Below are positions 1 to 5,900 of a DNA stretch of 14,391 nucleotides, in pieces. Origin of the DNA: an uncultured Lachnospiraceae bacterium (lineage in GTDB: Bacteria; Bacillota; Clostridia; Lachnospirales; Lachnospiraceae); NCBI GenBank assembly GCA_902803625.1, contig CADCQV010000173.1, positions 1 through 14,391 on the forward strand, in the 5' to 3' direction. The stretch's first letter is position 1; each line of letters opens with the position of its first letter. A model generated the notes under the pieces. That model worked only from the letters and a program-made list of their open reading frames with translations, was not told the origin of the DNA and searched no databases. The translations under genes and the position numbers were made by a program.

Positions 1-50
1 ACCAGACAGTTTTTATCCCTGTGTCTAATACTCATATCATTTGTTCCCTT

Positions 51-141
51 CTGTCATTCCTGAAAAAAGATTCTTCGGGCTTCGCCCTCAGAATGACAGG
101 CATTTCCTTCTGTCATCCCGAGCGTATGCGAGGGATCTTTT
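51..141. repeat. Inverted pair of dispersed hairpin repeats downstream of mraY
   Basis: This stretch contains two full copies of a small hairpin repeat in opposite orientation. Copy A is on the minus strand at 63-98 and copy B on the plus strand at 111-141. Both begin with TGTCAT and then form an outer 5-bp stem, a GA/GA internal step, an inner GC-rich stem and a short loop, followed by CTT(T). In copy A the outer arms are 70-74 and 90-94 and the inner arms 77-80 and 84-87. In copy B the outer arms are 115-119 and 132-136 and the inner arms 122-123 and 128-129. A truncated start (TGTCATTCCTGA) sits at 53-64. A third full copy lies beside purL at 5873-5900. The hairpins are seen directly; calling them a mobile or dispersed family is inference from three copies in one window. 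Confidence 0.7.
63..94 (-). terminator. Probable intrinsic terminator after mraY (made from repeat copy A)
   Basis: Read on the minus strand, this is a stem-loop with arms ATTCT/AGAAT, a GA/GA step, arms GGGC/GCCC and a GAA loop. It is followed by C and a run of six T (the A-run 63-68 on the plus strand). It lies about 63 bp past the mraY stop codon. The form fits a Rho-independent terminator, so the mraY transcript probably ends here. The stem is interrupted by the two G-A positions, so its strength is uncertain. Confidence 0.6.
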
Positions 142-156
142 CCAAGGCTCCTTCTC

Positions 157-1134
157 TTACATCAATACAAGCGTCAGGAAGCATCCCGCCATAGTCACAA
201 GAGTGAACACCGTCACTACCTTAACCTCACTCCAGCCCAGAAGCTCGAAATGATGATGTATGGGAGCCATCCTAAAAAACCTCTTTCCCTTTGTCGCCTT
301 GAAATACAGTACCTGAATGATCACGGACAGAACCTCTGTAAAATAAATAATGCCCATGAAGATAAGGAACAGAGGCATTTTCAGCATTATCATACAGGAG
401 GCCGCAAATCCCCCGAGTGCAAGGGAGCCCGTATCTCCCATAAAGACCTTTGCGGGATGATGGTTATATACCAGAAATCCGAGAAGAGCGCCTGTCATAA
501 CCGCAGCTGCCATGGTTATGTTTATTGCAAGGGAGGATGAAATGACGGCTATGAATACCGCGATCACCACAGTGACCGAGCTTAAAAGACCGTCCAGACC
601 GTCCGTGAAATTGGAGCCGTTTGTGGTGCCGAGAAATACAAATATAAGAAAGGGAACGGTAAAAATCCCCGCATTGGCATATATGCCCGCTCCGTCAGGG
701 CTGATAAGCGAAGAAAAGGGTATCAGCATATCAAAGCCCACTTCCGTAAAGACGGATACGGAATATATGACCCCAAGGGAAACAAGGATCTGCAAAAGAA
801 GCTTCTGCCAGGCACGGAGTCCCAGATTCCTCTTCATCACAACCTTTATGTAGTCATCGATAAAGCCCACTGCACCAAAGCCCAGGGTTCCCACTATTAC
901 CGGGATCGAAGCCCTGTATAGCTCCGCTTCATAAGTGGTCATCACCACAAACACAACGAGGAACATAATACCCCCCATTGTTGGAGTACCGGTCTTTTTC
1001 TTGTGGGATTCCAGGCCTTCTTCTCTTTCTACCTGCCTCGCCTTCAGCTTTTTCAGAACAGGCAGCAGGAAGTGTCCGACAGCTGCAGTCAGAATAAAAG
1101 CGATCAGAAGATGGATAAGGAACTTTACAAACAT
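157..1134 (-). CDS. mraY: Phospho-N-acetylmuramoyl-pentapeptide transferase MraY
   Basis: MraY is an integral membrane enzyme that transfers phospho-MurNAc-pentapeptide from UDP to undecaprenyl phosphate, giving lipid I, the first membrane step of peptidoglycan synthesis. The 325-residue length is normal. Family motifs are clear: TGTPTMGG at 48-55, the DD pair at 93-94 (GFIDDYIKV), NFTDGLDGL at 175-183 carrying the catalytic-region aspartates, FMGDTGSLALGG at 231-242 and the HHH of PIHHHFELLGW at 293-295. Many hydrophobic segments fit the expected ten membrane spans. The ATG is preceded by GGGCGGAG, a modest ribosome binding site. The gene follows the transpeptidase gene by 78 bp, a gap that contains a good promoter. 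No murD or ftsW is seen after it; a hairpin repeat and terminator follow instead. Confidence 0.97.
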   Translation of the reverse strand: MFVKFLIHLLIAFILTAAVGHFLLPVLKKLKARQVEREEGLESHKKKTGTPTMGGIMFLVVFVVMTTYEAELYRASIPVIVGTLGFGAVGFIDDYIKVVMKRNLGLRAWQKLLLQILVSLGVIYSVSVFTEVGFDMLIPFSSLISPDGAGIYANAGIFTVPFLIFVFLGTTNGSNFTDGLDGLLSSVTVVIAVFIAVISSSLAINITMAAAVMTGALLGFLVYNHHPAKVFMGDTGSLALGGFAASCMIMLKMPLFLIFMGIIYFTEVLSVIIQVLYFKATKGKRFFRMAPIHHHFELLGWSEVKVVTVFTLVTMAGCFLTLVLM

Positions 1135-1182
1135 ACGCTCCGCCCTTTGTCATTGTATTTTGAGATTCTCTATTTCTAAGAA

Positions 1183-1211
1183 AGTATAAAGCATACGAAG
1201 CGTTTTTTCAA
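1183..1211 (-). promoter_or_regulatory. Predicted sigma-A promoter for mraY
   Basis: On the minus strand, TTGAAA (1206-1211) and TATACT (1183-1188) are separated by exactly 17 bp. Transcription would start near 1176, giving a leader of about 40 nt before the mraY ATG at 1134. The -35 box begins just after the stop codon of the PBP gene (1213-1215). This would let mraY be expressed apart from the upstream division genes. It is a sequence-pattern prediction only. Confidence 0.6.
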
Positions 1212-1212
1212 A

Positions 1213-3618
1213 TCAGGCATCATTCTCCTCTTCTTCCGGGAGCTCCCCTTCCTCCGGCGAATAACCGTCTCCGGCTCCGCTGTTCAGGGGCTGCAGTGTG
1301 ACGGGATCCAGCACCTCTCCCGTTGCGGGATCCAGCGGATAGCCTGTTTCGGGATCGTACTGTATGACATTGTCCACTATAGGATTTCCGGCGCTGTCTC
1401 TTTCCGGTTCGGGTTCGCTCTCCGCTTCTTCTCCGCCTTCCGCCGGTATCACTATCACTTCTTCCCTTTCCTGCTCCGCTCCTTCCGTCTGATCACCCTC
1501 CAAAGCCCCTTCTTCGGGGATCATGTTTTCGGATAAGCCGTAATAGGAGCTGTTCTCGTAGAAGGTATCCTGCTTTTCCTTAAGCTCCGCTGCCTCCTCC
1601 TCGGTGATCGGCTCAGTCGGGAATATATTGAGATAAGGCAGTACCTCGGTCATTATATCCCTGTTCAGTCTGGTAGCCATTCTCGTGGACTCAGACTGGA
1701 TTTCCGTATTCGGAGTGTCGATGACCACGTAGCAGAGAACCTCCGGGTTTTCTGCAGGCACATATCCGATAAAGGAAATGAGATAGTCATTCTTTGTTCT
1801 CGGAGCCTTTTCTGCGGTTCCCGTCTTTCCTCCCTCCGTGTAACCTGCGGGTCTCGCCGACCATCCGGTACACTCATGGGGGTCACTCATTACGACCGTT
1901 CTCAGGAAATCACGCATTTTTGCGCTTACACTTTCACTGATTACCTGCTTAAAGATCCTCGGGCTTTTTTCTTCAACCACAGCTCCCTCTGCATTCCTTA
2001 TCTCCGATATGACCCTCGGCTGGTAATAGTAGCCTCCGTTGATAAGTGCGGAGAAGCCTGCGGCGATCTGCATCATGGTTACGTTAAAGCCCTGTCCGAA
2101 CGAAGCCACCGCAAGATCCGTAAGCCCCATGCTCTCGTCAAAGGTAAGGTCGCTCGCATTCGTCTCTCCCGAAAGATCTATATTTGTTTTATAGCCGAAA
2201 TTAAAGGTGCGGTTATATCTTAACCACTGCTCCTTTCCGGTTGCAAAGGCAATGTCCATAAGAGCCACGTTGCAGGACTTCGCAAGCCCCTGCTGCACCG
2301 AAAGAAGTCCGTCTCCCAGTCTGTTGTGACAGTGGATCTGATAGCCTCCGACCTCAAGGTACCCGTTGCACTGGTAGCTCTCGTTCCCCGTGATCTTCCC
2401 CGAGTCCAGAGCCCCCGCCACCGTAAAGGGCTTCATTACGCTTCCGGGCTCATAGGAATCGGATATACAGAAGTTTCTCCATATCTGGTTTCTGGCTTTT
2501 GTCAGAGGATCCTCCGGTTTCTTCACTTCATCGGAGGAGACGGTATCTCCGGCGCTCCCGTCCTCTACAGGCTCCTCTTCCACCTCTTCCTCCTGCTCCT
2601 CTGCTAAAGCCAACTCGTTTGATGATAGACCCTCCGGAATAAACTGGGTCAGATCGACTCCGTCCATATTCATCGGGTCGTTCAGATCGAAGGAGGGATA
2701 TCCCGCCATTGCGTATATCTCCCCGTTATTCGGGTTCATAACGATAACGCCGATATTCTTTGCCGCGGCCCCCATCCTGTAGGCATCCTTATAGGTGGTC
2801 ATAAACTTCGCTATATGCTTCTCTACTATCGACTGGATGTTGCTGTCTATGGTGGAAACAATGGTATAGCCGTCAACAGCGGGCTTTATGGACTCCTCCA
2901 TCACATAGTCCTCGTTCATAAAGCCGTATTCCCGGCCGTCCGTTCCGTTCAGCACATCATTATAATATTCCTCAAGGCCGTAGAATCCGGTGTTTCCGCC
3001 CTGAACAAAGCCTATAACGTCGCAGGCCAGGCTGTTTCCGGGATACTTTCTCTCATAATCCTCTTCAAACCATACCCCGTCAAGCATCTCCTTTTCAGCC
3101 TCGTCCCCGGACACTGAAGTCTCTGTGTCAAAGCCCTCCTTCTGAAGCTCCTTAAAGGGCTCTATCTCATTAAAATCAAGGTGCTTCGCGAAAACCTTAT
3201 ATCTGCTTGCAGGGTTTTTATTGATGTAATCGCGGATCTCTCCGGTATTAACCTCGGGGAAACAGCGGGAAAGTGCCTTCATTGTGGGCTCCAGGTGTTT
3301 CCCCTCCTCACTCAGCACCATTTTGGCATCGATCACCAGGTTATATACCTTTTCCGAATATGCAAGCTTGCTGCCCTTCCTGTCCAGAATATCGCCTCTC
3401 TTAAAGGGCAGCACCCTGGACGAGGCTGCCTGCTGCCGCATGGCCTGTCTCTTGTAATCCGCGCCCTTATCCCTGTTTATGACGAAAAGTCTGTACGACA
3501 ACGCAGCGAAAGCCAGCAGTACCAGGAGAAAGAGTACTACCAGCTTTCGCTGCATTTTCCCGTCAAAACCCGACGGTTCTGTTTCTTTGGTTGTTTTATG
3601 TTTATTTCTTAAGGACAT
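1213..3618 (-). CDS. ftsI: FtsI/SpoVD-type penicillin-binding protein (peptidoglycan transpeptidase)
   Basis: This is a class B penicillin-binding protein that cross-links septal or spore peptidoglycan outside the membrane. A short cytoplasmic N-terminus (1-24) precedes one membrane anchor (about 25-47), a PBP-dimer-type region with RGDILDRKG (74-82), and the transpeptidase domain. Active-site motifs are all present: SVMK (serine 393, lysine 396), SCN (448-450) and KTG (598-600). An acidic insert (about 335-370) precedes the active serine. There is no recognisable PASTA domain. Instead a roughly 135-residue acidic, low-complexity tail (668-801) ends with short DPxTG repeats at 755-774. Residue count 801. 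The ATG lies 17 nt inside the upstream ftsL-like gene, pointing to translational coupling. A second ATG at residue 22 has a GACGGG-like site and is an alternative start. Position in the cluster supports a division role, but SpoVD versus FtsI cannot be settled here. Confidence 0.92.
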   Translation of the reverse strand: MSLRNKHKTTKETEPSGFDGKMQRKLVVLFLLVLLAFAALSYRLFVINRDKGADYKRQAMRQQAASSRVLPFKRGDILDRKGSKLAYSEKVYNLVIDAKMVLSEEGKHLEPTMKALSRCFPEVNTGEIRDYINKNPASRYKVFAKHLDFNEIEPFKELQKEGFDTETSVSGDEAEKEMLDGVWFEEDYERKYPGNSLACDVIGFVQGGNTGFYGLEEYYNDVLNGTDGREYGFMNEDYVMEESIKPAVDGYTIVSTIDSNIQSIVEKHIAKFMTTYKDAYRMGAAAKNIGVIVMNPNNGEIYAMAGYPSFDLNDPMNMDGVDLTQFIPEGLSSNELALAEEQEEEVEEEPVEDGSAGDTVSSDEVKKPEDPLTKARNQIWRNFCISDSYEPGSVMKPFTVAGALDSGKITGNESYQCNGYLEVGGYQIHCHNRLGDGLLSVQQGLAKSCNVALMDIAFATGKEQWLRYNRTFNFGYKTNIDLSGETNASDLTFDESMGLTDLAVASFGQGFNVTMMQIAAGFSALINGGYYYQPRVISEIRNAEGAVVEEKSPRIFKQVISESVSAKMRDFLRTVVMSDPHECTGWSARPAGYTEGGKTGTAEKAPRTKNDYLISFIGYVPAENPEVLCYVVIDTPNTEIQSESTRMATRLNRDIMTEVLPYLNIFPTEPITEEEAAELKEKQDTFYENSSYYGLSENMIPEEGALEGDQTEGAEQEREEVIVIPAEGGEEAESEPEPERDSAGNPIVDNVIQYDPETGYPLDPATGEVLDPVTLQPLNSGAGDGYSPEEGELPEEEENDA

Positions 3619-4114
3619 CCTGCTTTATTTCTTCGGGTATCTTTTCATACTGCCTCACATAATCATCGCTTTCAAGAGAAACATGCACCACCTGACTTTC
3701 GTCGGGATATTTCATGTGAAGATCAGTCATTGCCACCCTTTTTATCTCCTCCATATCAATGGAGCCTGTTATACGTTCATACTCCTCGTCATTGGCTTCC
3801 TTCAGACGGTTAAGCGTACTCTCGAGTCCCGAGACTCTCTTCTGGGAAGCGGTGATATCGGAGTGGATCCTGACATAGCCTATACACACAAAGGCCGTAA
3901 CAGCCAGCGCAATGAAAAAGAAAAGGTAATATCCAAGAGAGACCTGGGGAAGCGTCAGAAGATCCGTATGATGCCCCTTTTCCACCTCTTTCTTCGGTAC
4001 TTTCTCACCGAATCTGGGCTGGATAGTCCTTACGGTATTTCCGTCAATATAGATACTGTTATTTGACCTTCCGTAAACCGTGGCTCTGGCTCTTCTGACT
4101 GTTCTCCTGGCCAT
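3602..4114 (-). CDS. ftsL: FtsL-like bitopic division protein
   Basis: A 170-residue protein with a basic N-terminal cytoplasmic part (1-58), one strong transmembrane segment (about 61-83) and an extracytoplasmic part beginning with a heptad-like stretch (about 86-115) that fits a coiled coil. FtsL proteins share this layout but very little sequence. They bridge the FtsQ/DivIB and FtsW/FtsI parts of the division machinery. Identification therefore rests on topology and on location between rsmH and the class B PBP gene, the usual ftsL position. The C-terminal part (120-170) contains a conserved-looking MEEIKRVAMTDLHMKYP segment, similar in style to FtsL/DivIC proteins. The start has a good GGAGGGAG ribosome binding site. 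Its end overlaps the PBP start by 17 nt. Confidence 0.8.
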   Translation of the reverse strand: MARRTVRRARATVYGRSNNSIYIDGNTVRTIQPRFGEKVPKKEVEKGHHTDLLTLPQVSLGYYLFFFIALAVTAFVCIGYVRIHSDITASQKRVSGLESTLNRLKEANDEEYERITGSIDMEEIKRVAMTDLHMKYPDESQVVHVSLESDDYVRQYEKIPEEIKQDVLKK

Positions 4115-4144
4115 ATGATTCTCTCCCTCCGGAACCTTAAAAGG

Positions 4145-5089
4145 CTAAGGCACCCTTTCAAAAACCCTTAGCTTCGCACTTTTCGACCTGGGATTTATCT
4201 CCATTTCCTCCCTTGACGGTACTATGGGTTTTTTTGTTATTACTCTCCCTTTTGACACCCTGCCGCACACACAGACCGGAAAATCCGGTGGACAGACACA
4301 GGGTGATTCGTTTCGTTTGAATGTCTGCTTTACTATCCTGTCTTCCAGTGAATGGAAGGTTATGACGCTTATCCTTCCTCCGTCCTTCAAAAGGCCGATC
4401 ATCGTATCCAGTGTGTTCTCAAGAACCGAAAGCTCCTGATTCACCTCTATCCTTATGGCCTGGAAGGTTCTCTTTGCCGGATGGCCTCCGGTCTTCTTAA
4501 CCCTGGCCGGGATCGAGGCCTCCACTATATCTCTCAGTTCAAAGGTTGTTCTAAGAAGCGAATTCTCCCTTTTTCTGACGATATTCCTTGCGATGTTCTT
4601 TGCAAACCTGTCCTCGCCGTAATCCCTTATTATCCTGAAGAGCTCCTCTTCACTGTATCCGTTCACCACATCATATGCGGAAACGCTGTTCCTCCTGTCC
4701 ATTCTCATATCGAGGGGGGCATCATCCATATAGGAGAAGCCGCGTCCTGCTTCATCCAGCTGATAGGATGAAACCCCCAGGTCAAGGAGGATACCATCTG
4801 CTTTATCTATCCCGAGTTCGCGTAAAACCTGCTTTATCTCGCTAAAATTACTGTGTACGATGGTGAGGAGGCGGGAGAATTGTTTGAGTCTGTTTGTGGC
4901 CGCTGCTACTGCTGCCTCATCCTGATCAAATCCGATAAGCTTTGCGCCCTTTTCGGGCCTGAGGAGTTTTGCTATCTGAAAGGAGTGTCCGCCTCCTCCT
5001 ATCGTACAATCAATATATGTGCCATCTTCCTTTATCCTGAGACTGTCAACTGTCTCCCGAAGAAGGACCGAAATATGTGAAAATTCCAT
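4145..5089 (-). CDS. rsmH: 16S rRNA (cytosine1402-N4)-methyltransferase RsmH (MraW)
   Basis: RsmH uses S-adenosylmethionine to methylate N4 of cytosine 1402 in the decoding region of 16S rRNA. The 314-residue protein has the family start (HISVLLRETVD), the SAM-binding loop DCTIGGGGHS (27-36), DGILLDLGVSS (98-108), the MDDAPLDMRMD stretch (121-131) and ITFHSLEDRIVKQTFK (243-258). A cysteine-rich CVCPPDFPVCVC segment (264-275) near the C-terminus is common in Firmicutes members. The ATG starts one nucleotide after the mraZ stop codon and has no clear ribosome binding site of its own, so translation is probably coupled to mraZ. A 30-bp gap separates it from the ftsL-like gene. Confidence 0.97.
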   Translation of the reverse strand: MEFSHISVLLRETVDSLRIKEDGTYIDCTIGGGGHSFQIAKLLRPEKGAKLIGFDQDEAAVAAATNRLKQFSRLLTIVHSNFSEIKQVLRELGIDKADGILLDLGVSSYQLDEAGRGFSYMDDAPLDMRMDRRNSVSAYDVVNGYSEEELFRIIRDYGEDRFAKNIARNIVRKRENSLLRTTFELRDIVEASIPARVKKTGGHPAKRTFQAIRIEVNQELSVLENTLDTMIGLLKDGGRISVITFHSLEDRIVKQTFKRNESPCVCPPDFPVCVCGRVSKGRVITKKPIVPSREEMEINPRSKSAKLRVFERVP

Positions 5090-5090
5090 A

Positions 5091-5519
5091 TCAGAGACTG
5101 AAGCCGAGTCCGCTTAAGCTTTCCGCTATCTCATCAATATTGTCCGGAGCCGACTCGTTCCACCTTTCACTGTCCCAGATCTCCACGTTGGATCCGGTTC
5201 CTATGAGCGACACGTTCTTTTTTAATCCCGCATGCTCCCTTAATTCTGCCGGGATAAGGATCCGCCCCTGTTTATCAACCTCGGCGATCACTGCTCCGCC
5301 GTTAAAAGATCTCTTTATCTCTCTGGTGCTCTTATTGAACTGCGGCAGCTCCTTCAGCTTCTCCTGTATATTTTCCCAGGCAGCGAGACCGTTCGCCTGA
5401 AGACAGCCGTCGAAACCTTTGGACACCACAAACCTGTCCCCCAGCTCCTCACGGAATCTGGCGGGGATAATGAGCCTTCCTTTGGCATCTATGGTATGGC
5501 TGTATTCCCCCATGAACAT
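5091..5519 (-). CDS. mraZ: Transcriptional regulator / nucleoid-associated protein MraZ
   Basis: MraZ is the conserved DNA-binding protein at the head of the division and cell wall cluster and regulates its own operon. The 142-residue sequence has the two AbrB-like (SpoVT/AbrB) half-domains, each with the signature DxxxR: DAKGR at 11-15 and DKQGR at 82-86. Each is followed by a hydrophobic IIPA or LIPA strand. It begins with the typical MFMGEYSHTID; the first ATG at 5519 is preferred over the third-residue ATG at 5513 because family members usually start this way. Four MraZ-type boxes lie just upstream (5542-5578), which supports autoregulation. It is the first gene of the unit continuing into rsmH. 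Confidence 0.96.
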   Translation of the reverse strand: MFMGEYSHTIDAKGRLIIPARFREELGDRFVVSKGFDGCLQANGLAAWENIQEKLKELPQFNKSTREIKRSFNGGAVIAEVDKQGRILIPAELREHAGLKKNVSLIGTGSNVEIWDSERWNESAPDNIDEIAESLSGLGFSL

Positions 5520-5541
5520 CTGCTTTTACCCCGGTGAGGAT

Positions 5542-5578
5542 CCACCTTCTACCACTTTGTGACACTTTTTACCACTTC
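5542..5578 (-). promoter_or_regulatory. MraZ operator: four direct repeats with 10-bp period
   Basis: On the minus strand four 7-bp boxes follow each other at exactly 10-bp spacing: GAAGTGG (5572-5578), AAAGTGT (5562-5568), AAAGTGG (5552-5558) and AAGGTGG (5542-5548). Known MraZ sites in Mollicutes are direct repeats of AAAGTG(G/T) with 3-nt spacers, which is the same motif and period. The boxes lie at and just downstream of the predicted transcription start, where binding would be expected to affect initiation. The match is seen in sequence; binding is inferred. Confidence 0.8.
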
Positions 5579-5585
5579 TGCCCAT

Positions 5586-5614
5586 ATATTAATTCAAATT
5601 TGGGAATATATCAA
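5586..5614 (-). promoter_or_regulatory. Predicted sigma-A promoter of the mraZ operon
   Basis: On the minus strand TTGATA (5609-5614) is followed after 17 bp by TAATAT (5586-5591). The predicted start is near 5579, giving a leader of about 60 nt that contains the MraZ boxes. Spacing is ideal and both hexamers are close to consensus. Confidence 0.75.
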
Positions 5615-5638
5615 CCGGAATTTTGTAATTATTGCAAC

Positions 5639-5661
5639 AAAAAAGCGCCCGTTTAAGGCGC
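5639..5661 (-). terminator. Intrinsic terminator between purL and mraZ
   Basis: On the minus strand GCGCC (5657-5661) pairs with GGCGC (5645-5649) across a 7-nt loop, followed directly by six T (the A-run 5639-5644). This is a compact Rho-independent terminator pointing away from purL. It separates the purL transcript from the mraZ promoter 25 bp further on. Confidence 0.75.
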
Positions 5662-5683
5662 ATTTTCGTTAAAAAATCCATAT

Positions 5684-5711
5684 GTGGTGGCACTCCCGGC
5701 TGGGACACCAC
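5684..5711 (-). terminator. Second hairpin downstream of purL, possible terminator
   Basis: GTGGTG (5684-5689) pairs with CACCAC (5706-5711), and TCCC (5694-5697) with GGGA (5702-5705). There is a 4-nt bulge on one side and a 4-nt loop. On the minus strand it is followed seven nt later by a run of six T (5671-5676 as A). It may act in tandem with the hairpin at 5639-5661. The bulge and offset T-run make this weaker as a terminator call. Confidence 0.45.
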
Positions 5712-5788
5712 TATATATTGTGTTATTTTACGTTTGTCCGATTATTGTATTTTTCCGGGTACAATTCCGGCGCAGCCCCCCGGACACC

Positions 5789-5900
5789 TGTCATCCTGTC
5801 ATCCTGAACACCCCATGTCATCCTGAGCGCCTCCTGTCATCCTGAACACCCCCTGTCATCCTGAACACCCCCTGTCATCCTGAGCGAAGCGAAGGATCTT
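5789..5900. repeat. 19-bp tandem array ending in a full hairpin repeat at the purL stop
   Basis: TGTCATCCTG occurs six times on the plus strand at 5789, 5797, 5816, 5835, 5854 and 5873. The last five starts are exactly 19 bp apart. The commonest unit is TGTCATCCTGAACACCCCC. Only the last copy (5873-5900) continues into the full hairpin repeat seen near mraY, with arms ATCCT (5877-5881) and AGGAT (5893-5897), the GA/GA step and the GC-GAA-GC core. The repeat's final CTT overlaps the purL stop codon (5899-5901). The remaining sequence from about 5712 to 5788 shows nothing recognisable. Confidence 0.8.

Noticed and set aside
3479..4066. A 195-codon plus-strand open frame opposite the ftsL-like gene
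   Set aside because: Antisense to the ftsL-like and PBP genes, which have motifs, ribosome binding sites and conserved order; no independent support.
5789..5900. Regularly spaced repeats resembling a CRISPR array
   Set aside because: Units are 19 bp and contiguous, with no unique spacers of 30 bp or more and no cas genes, so it is a simple tandem repeat.
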